Source: Stictocephala bisonia (lineage: Eukaryota > Arthropoda > Insecta > Hemiptera > Membracidae). Taken from it: a stretch of DNA of 64,000 nt. The notes beneath the pieces are model-generated. The model worked only from the letters and a program-made list of their open reading frames with translations, did no database searches and was not told where the DNA came from. Position numbers and translations under genes: made by a program. The stretch spans positions 219,501 to 283,500 of the forward strand of contig JAQJVL010000102.1 in assembly GCA_035578905.1 (NCBI GenBank), given 5' to 3'. Shown here piece by piece: positions 44,747 through 56,066 of this stretch (positions are counted from its first letter, which is position 1; each line of letters begins with the position of its first letter).

Positions 44747-46013
44747 GACATCGTTTTACTTGTTTTTGTGTTTTTAGTTTTTTTCAATGAGTCCCCCAAA
44801 TCGATACGTATCATTAAGATACGTTTTTCCTTTTTATTTTCTCATTAGCGTAGTATAAGTTCTTTATTTTATATTTAATACAACACTAATTACATCTTTG
44901 TAGTTTTTAAAGAACAAAGTACCAGTTCATCTTTTCAGAAAAGCTTTAGCCCACAAGCACAAATTCCGACGTTTATTTTATTTTAAAGTGTACATACGTT
45001 AGCAGCTTAAGCTTTTTAATCTTCAACCGTGAATATCGTTTACTTTTAGTAAACACTTCCAACTGAGAGATCTGGCCTTCAGGTCAAATCGAACGTATGG
45101 GGAGTCGCGACCGTCGGCCAAAACTGTGCAGTTCTGGCCTGTCGTGTATGGGGGGGGGGATTTTTAATTGTACTCATGTAAACAGTTGAACGCGCGCTTT
45201 TGAGCAGGTGACTTCTAGATTCTAATGTTTGTTAGTCATGAAAGAAACAATTTTTGACAGTGAACTCTTCATTGAAGAAATAAAAAGTAATTGACATTCT
45301 TAGATGATTAAAAAACATATGCTCATATTTCCTTAGATTAGGGTTAAGAGTTACAAAAGCACCATGAGTTAATCTCTCATGTGAAATCGGATGTACCTAT
45401 TCCTTTCGTTGTCTTCGTTCTTTATATCTATAGTACAAAACCCAAACACGTACAGCTTCTTCAACGAAACTGACTGAAACCTGCTCAAGAACATTGCTGT
45501 GTCACTAACGGGCATTAAAGCGCGATGCAACGCTATCGTGTGTAAGTATCCTTACTCAAAGTGAGGCCAGAGTACGGACCTCTAAGATCCGTCAAGGCGT
45601 CTTTGTCAACCGTACCTGAAGTAACTGGAAACAGCACAACGCCTTTACAGAGACCACACATCCGCCATCTCCTGTGGTTCAACCGTTTCACACAGAGCGA
45701 TGCAATATAAACTGTACTTAATAAATCTCAAATGGCCGAACGTCCCAACATTGGTTTTGTCACATTTAAAAATACAGATTCGAATCTCCAAAAATGTCTA
45801 ATATGAACATAAATCGTATACACCTCATTTTAAAGGTATTCAAAAAGCCTTACATTTTGGTACAAAATGGTGGCACAACATGTAAAATAAATTGTTTTTA
45901 AAGTCAATGTTACTGTAACTCACTGTTCTGTACATCATAAGGATATATAGTCCAGTCACCGAAGGGTTTCACCTCGGAAAGTTTTCAACATGCATTTATC
46001 TGAACATTTGAAA
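44747..46013. other. No recognisable gene
   Basis: AT-rich to 45060. 45440-45720 is more balanced in composition but has no long reading frame, no RNA promoter boxes that I can support and no repeat partner. A short G run is at 45149. Confidence 0.4.
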
Positions 46014-48480
46014 TAAGTTGTAAAATAACCCATACAACAAATTTATATAGGCCTACTGCCGGTATGCGCTCCCCCCCCCCCTCTCGAAGGTGGTAAATTC
46101 ACAATTCCAAATAACACCTGCAATCGTTAGATTTACTAATTTTAAGCTAACATATCTTATAATTTTTTTCTAAACCCAGTAGTGTTTTTTAGTTATTTGT
46201 GAATAAAACTGCAAGAGAAAACATGATTTTCAACGGTTTTTCACGAATAACTCAAAAATATATGATCTACGAAAATAATTGTACTCGTACTTATCAATAA
46301 TAAAGTTCATACAAAAGCAAACAAAACTGTTTATTTTTTATTGCATTATTTTCTACCGGGAGAGAGTTACATATCTTTGAAGGTGATTTTTTATTAGCCA
46401 TGACTTTACTTTGAGATTAAAAAAATAATGGAAAAATGAACAGCTTTTACGAAAATACTTATACGGCTTTGTTTAAAGTACGTATAAAGATCTTTAATTT
46501 AAGCTCTTATTAAAGTCTATAAACAAAAATTAATGAAGTTACAGTGAAAACAGTCAAGGTAACTAACAGTTTTGGAGAAACAAATTAGCAATAAAACTGA
46601 AACCATTAGGCCTACTAATATAATTATAATTTATCAGAATCCAACTATGATTTACTTTATTTCTATGTCACTTATATGTTCCTGAAGTTTTAGTAATTTA
46701 GAAAGCATATTTTTAAAAATATAAACTATTATAATAAAAAACAATTGAAAATTAACAAATTTCCTTTTTGTTTAAATAATTCCAAAGCTAATAAGTATTC
46801 GTAAAACGTTGTAAGTAAAATAAAGGTAGAGTCTTTTCCACTTAATATTTATCTGTTTAAAAAATTTATTGTAGCGTGAAAGCGGAATGAGACATGGCCG
46901 TTCAAACCCTTGCATACTGGACGAAAAGTACTCATTTCGAAACCTTTGAACCGTAATTGTTTTTAAAGTTAAAGGTTTTAAAAAATAATTTTACTTGAGG
47001 TCAAAGTACATAAATTTTCGCTTAAAACGGGTTCTTAATTGATAAATTACCTTAAAATGCAACGGAGTTGTGACTAAAAAATGGTTCGAATGATTTCGGA
47101 GCATGGCATTTTTTGACATTTTGGAGCACTCCTTTTTTATTGGTTACCGTACTTATAAACTTTCCTCAAGATACCGATATCAAGTTGGCTATATGCGGAT
47201 ATGTACTTAAATAAAACATTTCTGTTACATTATCCGTGTGTAGTATAAATCACAACATTTGTTACAATGTAAACAATTTTATAAAAAATCAATTATTTAA
47301 TTATAATAAATAATTTATTATATTAGGAGCCCTAACTCGTAAACTAACTTTTATATTTAATTATAATACAGATTCAAATGTATATAATAAAATAATATTA
47401 TTGTATAACACTTATAAATATATATTAAATTAATATTGATAAAGTTACTTCCATAATTACAACTACACTTCATGTACAAAGGATAGTTATTTTTACGTAG
47501 CACTAACTGAGCAGAGACAGTTCGTTTTTCGACATACATATATAAACACTACATTCACTACTCAAAAACACTTGATCAAATATTTAACAACTAAAAATGC
47601 TAATAAAATGTAAATATACAAAGAAATATTACATTTACAAACATACAGAAGTTGTTCCATGATTCGTTTGTCTTTTTCTTCTACCTTATCGATGACAACA
47701 CATCTTAGCAACAATAAATATACCATAAAATTAGGCATATTTCTGTTATTTTAATTGTGATAATAACGCTACTATCAACGTACGTTCACTAATAAAAAGT
47801 TTAAATCACATGCGGCGTAACCGACAAAATACGCGGGCCGCCGCTTAGTGCACGAACGTAACCGACAAAAATACGCGGGCCGCCGCTTAGCGCACGAACG
47901 TAACCGACAAAAATACGCGGGCCGCCGCTTACCGCACGAACGTAACCGACAAATACACATGGGCCGTCGCTTAGCGTACGAAATGAACAAGCCACCGCAA
48001 GTGGAGTTTAATACTTTTTTGTCAACATTTGAATGAATAAACACGGTATTTTGTGTGTAGTAACATCTCAAAGGGCCACTAATTAAATTGTATTATAAAA
48101 AAAACATTAGTATGTAATATATTTTAAGATAAATATATCCTATATAACGTTTAGTGACGGTTTTTGTAGACATTTTAGTAAAAGGGGTAGTTTTTAAGGG
48201 TATAAATTATCTTAACACGCCACGATTTAAGTTGTATTGTATAAAATAATAATTATTTAACACATTTAAATACAATTATATCCTACAAAGCTTAAAAATA
48301 TGGGTTTCCATTATATTACAATAAGGGGTGGTTTTTACCCCCTAAAACAAAAAGCGAAACTTGCAATCATATAACTTTTGAAGTAGAGGGTTATACGAGC
48401 TTATTCCAAATTTTCAGAAAATGTTGTCTTTCTTGTAAACTTTCGGAGGTTTTACCTTATTTTGTCACCTTCCGCGACTG
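46014..48480. repeat. Long dispersed repeat, copy 2
   Basis: Collinear with 22556-25905. It lacks the hairpin and the 1.3-kb palindrome of copy 1, but has its own extra segments at about 46395-46660 and the GC-rich minisatellite at 47816. It provides the empty-site reference for copy 1's insertions. Confidence 0.8.
47816..47985. repeat. GC-rich minisatellite, about four units of 42-43 bp
   Basis: The unit includes CGTAACCGACAAAAATACGC and GGGCCGCCGCTTAGCGCACG. Frames are open on both strands for the same period reason. Absent from the corresponding place in long-repeat copy 1. Confidence 0.92.
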
Positions 48481-50125
48481 AACTAATACTCCCAATGATA
48501 TGCCATTTAAAATAACAATAAGATTAAGCACCTTTCTCCCCATCCTCAAAGTGTCAAAAATTGGCAACATTTTGAAAAATGTAAATAGCGTACTGTCGAC
48601 ACAGAAATAATTTGAATCCGAGTTTGAAGGTTGTTTACTAAACAATTAAGATGCTTACGGTAAATCTTCATCTTAATTTCTTCTAGAACATATTCATTTT
48701 TTAATTTATCACGTGTAATTTTAAATAATTTTCACTCATTTTGAACAAAAGAAGTGCCGGGACTAGTTTTCACTGTGCATCAATTTTACATTTTTATTAC
48801 TCAAAAATCCGTTGATGTATCGCATTTATTTTTTAATACAGTACTTTCTTGAAAAGAATTAACTATTCGTAGAAAAATTATACTTCATGAATATTTTGTT
48901 AATTGTGATATATTTTCAGAAGATTGTGTCGTGAATGTTTTTACAAATAAACTAAATGAATCACTTCGTGGTGAGTTTACGTTGTGATTATTGTAATCTA
49001 AATGTTATCAATTAAGCCCATACATAGCAATTCTTTGTTTTGTTTGTTGAGAATGATAAGTATCTATTTCTTAAAACAAATTGGAAAAATGAAATACATT
49101 TGGAATAAACGTACGAGCATATTGGACCTGTTCAATATGAATTGCGCACTAAATTTCCTGTCGAATGTCTTTGGCCCGCGTTGATTCTAGTTTACCTAGA
49201 AAGTAAGTTATCTTCTCCTTGCCCTTGAGATGTGGTCGGGGTAGTGTGTGGCCGTGGAGAGGGAGTCCGTCACTTTGTACAGAGTATTGATTCATCTATT
49301 TATATCACGTAATCAATTCCTACTGTCCCCCACCCTACCCACCTGTTGAACTCAGGCCTCGTGTCGCACGTTCTCAACTGTGAGGTGACATGTCTGTCAT
49401 CAATTGTAAGTCAGTTGGCCCTGGATTACAGTATACAGGCTGTCGGGTGTCCACGTCAACTACTGTATAAGTCATATACTCTACATAATATCATATTATT
49501 AATAATTAAAGATCAATTGACGTTTTAATTTTTAAAAAGTGTATATTGCAATAGCAAAAATTATTTTGGTCTACACAATGCGCGATGGAACTTAAAACTG
49601 CTATACTATTATGAAAGTACGTAATAATTGCATGATATAATGTTGAGCCTTTTATGGATGTTAAAAACATAAATTAATACAGTTTAAAGTGTTTCTCTTC
49701 AAGTTGAAAGATAATTACTTTGTATTTAAATAGTGTCTTCAAACACAGGTTTATCATAACAGAATTTTCCCAGTATCTTGAAAACTTCATCTTTGTGTAC
49801 GAAAGTATGAAACATCCTTGTTGAATTCTGATTGCGCCATTGTTTTTAGTTTGAAATGGTGGTGTTAAAAGTCATATAAGATGGCCACGTTCCCATTTAA
49901 AATTATGAAGTTGACTTCTAGATATTGGGTCCCAATAATCCCTAATAATATTGAAACAACCTAAATAATAAAGTGTGGGTTAATATAAATTTAATGGCAT
50001 AAAACTCGCCCGGCATAATTTAATATTGTTTGAAATTACGTGTATAGTCAGTTATTGATCATCGGTCGAAGACGGTGAATATAGATAAATAGTTTTTTAA
50101 TTAGCATAATACGTGTTGGTATATA
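48481..50125. other. AT-rich DNA without a recognisable gene
   Basis: Small open frames lack motifs. Nothing else recognised. Confidence 0.45.
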
Positions 50126-50159
50126 TACAATACAAATAAACGTCACACAACACAAATTT

Positions 50160-50255
50160 ATTACAATATAAGCACAAAATGCACAAATATATTACAATAC
50201 AAGTACAAAATGCACAAATATATTACAATACAAGTACAAAATGCACAAGTAATAT
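50160..50255. repeat. Three 31-bp tandem units in the Penelope-like 3' region
   Basis: ATTACAATA(T/C)AAG(C/T)ACAAAATG, then CACAAATAT, repeats three times. The plus-strand copy at 52425-52490 has two related units, so the repeat belongs to the element. Confidence 0.85.
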
Positions 50256-50740
50256 GGTGATCGATTTCGGTGAACCACGCTCACCTTCTTTAGACCAGAG
50301 GGATTCACAAAAGAATGGAAAATGGTGTTCTACAACTCAATTCATAGGCCTGTGATCACGTGACCCCATTGGCTGAAATCGACAAAATGGCGGCTGCTGC
50401 GATATTATTGGTTAATCCGTATTGGCTGTTACTTATGTTCTTTTAATCGCTGAAAATACATTATTAAAAACTATTTCTGAATCTAAATTAACCTGTTAAT
50501 TCATTAATTTATCACGATCTTTACATTTTTCTTTAAAAATAAATAACTTTTCCCAAGCATTCATAATACGACCCTTACAAACTTTTAGAATATCTACATT
50601 TTCATATATTTTATTCAAACTGTGGGTACAATTCAGAAGGTGTTTAGCTACATTAGATCTTTCAGGTTTCTTGTTTTTTAAAGCAGAGATATGGTTTTTA
50701 TATCTTTTGTTAAAATTTACAGTCTGATCTATGTAAAACA

Positions 50741-51708
50741 GCTGTGTCAATTATTGAGCCAAGTAAACCCCTTTTGGGTCAAAGTCTTACGATTGAAATG
50801 AATTGTTTGCTTCAGTGGTTTAGTTCAAACAAACTTGTGGTTAACATGGAAAAAACTAGTATTTTAAATTTTTCTATTACCAAAAAGGAGAGTGACCATG
50901 GAATGCATGCTTTAGGAAATTCTTTAATATGCCCTGTAAAATCTGTCAAGTACTTAGGGTTGCTTATAGATGATGACTTGCGCTTTAATAGCCATGTAAA
51001 TAGAGTAGCAAGCTTGGTGAGCTCAGGAACTTTTGCACTAAGAGTTCTATCATCGCAGCTTGAGTCTTGTCATCTCCTGACAGCTTATTATGGGATAGTT
51101 TATTAGTTTATCCACACCTCTCATATGGAATATCTATTTGGGGCTCTGAAACCAGTAGAACTAAACAACTATTCAAACTTCAGAAGAGAGCCGTAAGGAT
51201 CATCTTCAAACTAAGAAGAACCGATTCATGCAGAGAATGGTTTAAAAACCACAATATTTTAACACTTCCATCCATTTATATATATCAAACACAAAGTTTT
51301 GTCATAAATAACCCTGACCTTTTCAGAATGGAACCATCTCAATGCTCCAATAGCTTCAACCTCCGAAGTAAAACAAATCTACCAATACCTAAACACCGGA
51401 CCTCCTTTTTTAAAAAACATTTATTAATGAATGGTATTAAATTATTTAATTCTCTGCCAGCCCCACTAAAAATTAAAATGGATGCAAAACCTTTTAAAAC
51501 CAGACTTAAAGGCTTACTTTTGAGTGAAGCATATTATAATATAAATGAGTTTCTGCAAAGTAATTAATAGTTAATGTTGTAATTATAATTCTAGGGAAAT
51601 ATATATATATATTATGTATTCTATGTACAGTATTGTTCACTAGAATAATTGACGCCTGCCCATGTAGTAATTGTATTATATGGCAATAAAGTTTGATTGA
51701 TTGATTGA
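50741..51708 (+). mobile_element. 5'-truncated LINE inserted in the Penelope-like GIY-YIG domain
   Basis: 50744-51100 encodes the RT C-terminal part (CLLQWFSSNKLVVNMEKTSI, VKYLGLLIDDDLRFNSHVN). After a frame change near 51090 the rest follows to 51567: YPHLSYGISIWGSE, LFKLQKRAVRIIFKLRRTDS and KLFNSLPAPLKIK, stop after EFLQSN. Next come a 3' UTR, AATAAAG and a TTGATTGATTGA tail at 51692-51708. Boundaries are fixed by comparison with the uninterrupted Penelope-like copy at 51880-51930. A CR1/Jockey-group element. The catalytic YADD lies upstream of the truncation. Confidence 0.88.
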
Positions 51709-51822
51709 TATTACAATCATTACAGTTAATCCTATATATTCCTGAATTATTGTATTTATCTTTACTTTCAATATTCGGGTGTAAAATGTTGGACATTGTA
51801 TTACAAGTCTTAAAAGCTAAAA

Positions 51823-52523
51823 CCGAATATTGAAAGTGAAGATAAATACAATAATTCAGGAATATATATATAGGATTAACTGTAATGATTATAATATGTT
51901 TTACATAGATCAGACTGTACATTTTAACAAAAGATATAAAAACCATGTATCTGCTTTAAAAAAACAAGAAACCTGAAAGATCTAATGTAGCTAAACACCT
52001 TCTGAATTGTACCCACAGTTTGAATAAAATAGATGAAAATGTAGATATTCTAAAAGTTTGTATTATTCTAAAAATAATACAATATATTGTTATTGTATAT
52101 TCTAAAAAGGGCCGTATTATAAATGCTTGGGAAGAGTTATTTATTTTTAAAGAAAATGTAAAGATCGTGATAAATCAATGAATGAACAGGTTAATTTTGA
52201 TTCTGAAATAGTTTTTAATACTGTATTTTCAGCGACTAAAAGAACATAAGAAACAGCCAATACGGATCAACCAATAGTATCGCAGCAGCCACCATTTTGA
52301 CGATTCCAGTCAAGTGATCACAGGCCTATAAATTGAGTTGTAAAACACCATTTTCCATTCTTTTGTGAATCTCTCTGGTCTAAGGAACTTGAGCGTGGTT
52401 CACCGAAATCGATCACCATAATATTGTGCGTTTTGTACTTGTATTAGGCTATAATATATTTGTGCATTTTGTGCTTATATTGTAATAAACTTGTGTTGTG
52501 TGACGTTTATTTGTATTGTAATT
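51823..52523 (+). pseudogene. Penelope-like retroelement 3' part, plus strand, head-to-head with the previous copy
   Basis: Starts PNIESEDKYNNSGIY, continues YRINCNDYNMFYIDQT and FNKRYKNHVSALKK, then shifts frame. Later parts match the minus-strand copy to AACGTTTATTTGTATTGTA-like sequence at about 52523. An extra segment CTAAAAATAATACAATATAT near 52070 is a small insertion. The two copies meet at 51822/51823, forming a palindrome with 70-base arms and a 44-base unpaired centre (51779-51822). Confidence 0.85.
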
Positions 52524-52896
52524 ATAGATATTCTATTGAACATATTTTCAAGGTAAAATTAACTTTCATTTTTGTAAATATTTATGAGTTCCTTAGTGAA
52601 AAGAAACTACAAAATACAACAACTTTTCTGTCTTCCACTTGTGGTGAGACAAATCTTCCACTAAATCGTTGATTCCCGCAGTGTCGGTAATAATCAAAGA
52701 AAGTTGACAACAAAATGTGGAAGATTTGTTGCTACGTGCTTTGCGCAAGCAACTTTTAAGGAAACTGAATCTAGTGGACAACTGTTCTTCCTCCACGCAC
52801 CCCGGACGTGGTGGCATCGGGGCTAACATTTCCCCGTCAGTGAACGTGTGTACTTCAGCATGTCACTGCAACTGCACCTATCCTTATACTCACCCA
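52524..52896. other. Spacer; unrecognised 79-codon minus frame
   Basis: 52593-52829 minus is open, but I recognise no family in it. Confidence 0.35.
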
Positions 52897-53020
52897 TTAG
52901 GCTACGGCCACACTTGGCGACCCGGTCGCCGCAACCTAGTCGTCGCGACTATTTTTATTCGCGACCTGGTCGCGGGAGGTGCCACACTTGAACGACCAAC
53001 GAAAAAATTCAGTTGTCAGG

Positions 53021-53313
53021 ATGGCTCCAATGAGTGAGGAGGACCTGTTGATAGTTATTGCCGTGCGATCGTATCTGAAAAAGAAGAGGACTCGCAGATT
53101 TGGAGTTCATCCCCTGAATGCAGTTCGTTTGAAACATGGTCAGTTTCACACCATAATTGCTTAGGGATGATGGAGACAAATTTTTTTCGTATTTTCGAAT
53201 GAGCATAAAAACGTTCGACGAGCTTCTGACGTACATTAAGACGACATCGTGAAAAAGGACACGAGGTTTCTGATTCCCATTGCACCAGACGAACGTCTTG
53301 CTGTCACCTTAAG
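53021..53313 (+). pseudogene. PIF/Harbinger transposase, first exon only, damaged
   Basis: From ATG at 53021: MAPMSEEDLLIVIAVRSYLK, then RRFGVHPLNAVRLKHGQF. A frame change near 53165 is followed by DKFFSYFRMSIKTFDELL, then a second shift, and PIAPDERLAVTLR up to an AAG/GTAAGT donor at 53313/53314. These are the conserved N-terminal blocks of HARBI1-type transposases. The catalytic DDE exons are absent because the element is internally deleted. Frameshifts prevent even this exon from being read through. Confidence 0.85.
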
Positions 53314-53445
53314 GTAAGTATGTAACATTATTCAGTGAATATGATTTGTATACTATCTTCCATGGATTAATCACTATATAAGTCAAATACAAATGAACTT
53401 ATAAATAGATAAATATAGCCGTATAGTCATCAAATTTAATCTTAC

Positions 53446-53620
53446 CTTGTTTATTTTTTTCCTCATTGGATAGTTGATCCCAGTTCTCGACAACTACCGC
53501 AACCACTTCAACCCATAACTTAGATTTAACATCCCTGTTGCTGTATTCCTTTAGGGCTACATCCCATAGAGGTCTACGCACGCTAATTTCATTTATAAAT
53601 ATATTTGTTTCAAACGGCAT
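53446..53620 (-). pseudogene. MADF-domain exon of the PIF/Harbinger accessory gene
   Basis: The minus strand from MPFETNIFINEISVRRPLWD continues EYSNRDVKSKLWVEVVAVVV and ENWDQLSNEEKNKQ, ending at a CAAG/GTAAGA donor (53446/53445). This matches the MADF (Myb/SANT-like) DNA-binding domain, with its Trp and acidic/basic spacing. The exon itself is intact. Its continuation is not within the element, so it is a fragment. It is convergent with the transposase exon, the usual PIF/Harbinger arrangement. A longer start at 53674 is possible but less likely. Confidence 0.8.
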
Positions 53621-53673
53621 ATTTTCCAACTGCGCAGGACCACTGTCGAAACAAAACTGGACAGTATAAACCA

Positions 53674-53840
53674 ATGACTACAGATAGAATAAGACGAAAA
53701 GTTCCCACGTTATAATTTCAGACCAAAACAGTAGGTAAAGAACTGAATCTAAGCAACGGGGCACTATGGAGCGCTGAAGTCTCGTTTTGGCTGCGAGTGT
53801 TAGACAAGGACGACGAGTGCAAGAAGAAAATCTATCTATA
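53674..53840 (+). repeat. Dispersed repeat shared with 58404-58562
   Basis: Starts AATGACTACAGATAGAATAA and contains ACGAAAAGTTCCCA, TTTAAGCAAC or ATCTAAGCAAC, and GGCTGCGAGTGTTAGACAAG. It lies inside the Harbinger remnant here, but stands alone at 58404. Confidence 0.8.
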
Positions 53841-54099
53841 GTCATTGGTATAAACAGAGCAGAAACTGGGTGTGTGAAGGAGCGACATGTCGCCGAGTGT
53901 GGCCGGTACCGTATGATAACATGGGGAGCGTATCTGTCGCCGCGACCAGAAAACGCTCTCGGACGCGTTCGTTTTGCTGTCGCTGGCGGTCGCGGGTCGC
54001 AGGTCGCTTGGTGTGGCCATCTTCATTTAATTTAAACGTTACACATATTTTTATTTTGTCGCGGCGACCAGGTCGCCAAGTGTGGCCGTAGCCTTATCT

Positions 54100-54168
54100 T
54101 CAGGAACCTCTTGTACGTTGGCTGGCTATGATGACACAGGCAATAATAGAGTCTTCTTCGTCCGACAT
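54100..54168 (-). pseudogene. Possible second Harbinger transposase N-terminus outside the element
   Basis: The minus frame of 22 codons reads MSDEEDSIIACVIIASQRTR and stops. It has the acidic-then-Ser/Arg pattern of Harbinger transposase N-termini (compare MSEEDLLIVIAVRS inside the element). It is just outside the right target duplication, so an older Harbinger may have been hit by the younger one. Short and uncertain. Confidence 0.35.
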
Positions 54169-56065
54169 CCCTGACAGTAAACCTTCGCTCCCCAATTCTT
54201 AGGCAACAAGTTTTCCACTGGTTTCTGTAAATTTGAGAAGAGCAACTCTTAGTTTTCTACAATCAATCTTTTGTCAACTTTGGTGTAAACGCGGCTTTAC
54301 TGTCTGTGCTGCAGTTTTTTTTAAATTTTACTGCATGACATTAAGATTATTATTTTGTATCTCTTAAAAATTATTAACTAGATATTCCATTGAATGTTCA
54401 ATTTGTCATATATTGTATAGTCAATGCCAGAATAATATGCACATGGACCAGTTTAGGCCAGGGCAGTTCTAATCTTCTGTTGTCAAAACTTTGACATTGT
54501 GTTGAACCGAACATCCCCATACCCCAGACATTATCAAACCATCCTTATATTCTTAGAAATAGCTGTTCAGTCCAATACAGCCTACTTGCTACTTGCCAAC
54601 GCCAAATATCTGACCAACGAAACGTCATAAAATTGTGATTCAATAGCTGTGATATTGGTTTTCATTTGGCAAGAAAAGTGAACCAAAACTTAATTGTTTC
54701 TAATCAACCTTTTATTTATTGCGTTTGTATTGAACTGAGATATTTCTAAGAATTAATTGAAAGGCAGACTTGCTTATGACCTCGGGAGTACGGGTGGTCT
54801 GCTCTGACACTCGGGTTCCACAGTGAGATTGTGTTGATAACAGGATTATGACTGCCACGGCCTACCTGGACCCCATGCATCTATCTCTGACATAAATTAT
54901 ACATTTATTAGTATCGTGGTTTAGTCACATGACTATGGTGACATTTTTTATTTAGGAAAAAATGTGAACTCATTTTGTATCCTGTTCACCATCAGAGCAT
55001 GGAGGTGTTCTTAAAGAAGGAAACTATGCACGGTGATATTGTTAATTGCCAGACAATTGAGAATTAATTATTGGTATAGATTTTTGTTGATCAGAACATG
55101 GTGACATTGTGCATTGACACAACACTGAGTTGGGTTGTGCTTTAGTTGAGAAGAACAGGGCGAAATTGTTCATTGACTGAATATTGAGGATGTGGTTGGT
55201 ATTGGTGTAGTGTTTGGTTTGTGTTAAGGCATCCAATGTGTTTACATTAACCCTTGATAATATTGAATACAAGTGTATAAAATCTGTAATTGAAATTTAT
55301 GGCGATTTTTATACTAAATGGAATAAAAAGTGGTTGAGGAGGATATCGTGGTCGTAGGTTGCATATGGACGGCTTGATGACAACGTATACGATACCCGCG
55401 TGAACATAATCAAACATTCTTTAATTGTTCTTCTGGGTTTGTTAAGGATTCGATCTTTTTTTTACACGTTGTTACTTGGCGATGATTACTCATTGTACCC
55501 AGGTGTGATTGACTCGTCGTGTTTTCTGTTTCATCTTGTGTGTGAGGTGAGAGGCTTGTGGCCGGGCTGTGTGGCGCCGTTGGCCGTTGTATTTCTGTCA
55601 TCGTGGGATACAAACAGCAACGCTATTCTCACATGTGGTCTATATATAGTGACACACACACACGTCCTCCGCTCCATTGAGCACCACACACAGCCCTACC
55701 TACACCTACATCATAATATTATAGTTGTTGCAAACAAGCACTTGACGCATTTTTAAAATCCAGCTTGGGGTTAGTTATGGGCTCCATAAATAACTTTGTT
55801 GGATTGTATTCGTTTTGTGATCAAATTTGAAATACCAAATATCAAACACACAAAGAGTCCGATTAAAACCCCTCGTGATAAGTTCAGACACTCCTCATAA
55901 TCGCATGACTCGGTCTCACCGGAGATCCCTGCACATCATAATATTCGATCACATAGGATATATTGGCCGCAGCCAATATCACATTACCGCGAATGGACAC
56001 TGCATACTTATAGATCTTGGCTCTCGCCATCATTGGGGAGTTCGCCCTACACTGCCTAATAGAAT
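54169..56065. other. No recognisable gene
   Basis: A short CA run is at 55652-55665. Small hydrophobic frames (55400-55756) have no motif. Confidence 0.4.
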
Positions 56066-56066
56066 A

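Larger units (their letters stand above)
50126..51822 (-). pseudogene. Penelope-like retroelement 3' part, minus strand, split by a LINE
   Basis: Read on the minus strand from 51822: KTCNTMSNILHPNIE, then GIYRINCNDCN to 51709. A LINE follows (51708-50741). The frame then continues at 50740 with FYIDQTVNFNKRYKNHISAL, KNKKPERSNVAKHLLNCTHS and LKVCKGRIMNAWEKL, ending near 50496. This is the C-terminal GIY-YIG endonuclease domain of Penelope-like elements (GIYRI and FYIDQT take the places of the GIY and YIGQT motifs). The 3' non-coding part reaches 50126 and contains three 31-bp tandem units. The reverse transcriptase is missing, so the copy is 5'-truncated. Confidence 0.88.
52900..54093. mobile_element. 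PIF/Harbinger element remnant (1194 bp) with TTA target duplications
   Basis: TTA precedes (52897-52899) and follows (54094-54096) the element. Ends are GGCTACGGCCACACTTGGCG at the left and the same sequence inverted at the right (CGCCAAGTGTGGCCGTAGCC). PIF/Harbinger elements use three-base TTA/TAA targets and usually encode a DDE transposase plus a Myb/MADF-like DNA-binding protein; remnants of both are present. More end-like motifs lie inside (53888 TGTCGCCGAGTGTGGCC, 54003 AGGTCGCTTGGTGTGGCC, 52981 GCCACACTTGAACGACC). These may be subterminal binding sites or traces of nested relatives. Confidence 0.88.

Noticed and set aside
47775..48071. Cys/Arg-rich 98-codon frame
   Set aside because: Generated by the 42-bp GC-rich minisatellite; not found in the other copy of the surrounding repeat.
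50050..50130. Possible hammerhead ribozyme beside the Penelope-like 3' end
   Set aside because: Such elements often carry hammerheads, but I could not find the CUGAUGA and GAAA core pair in the right order here.
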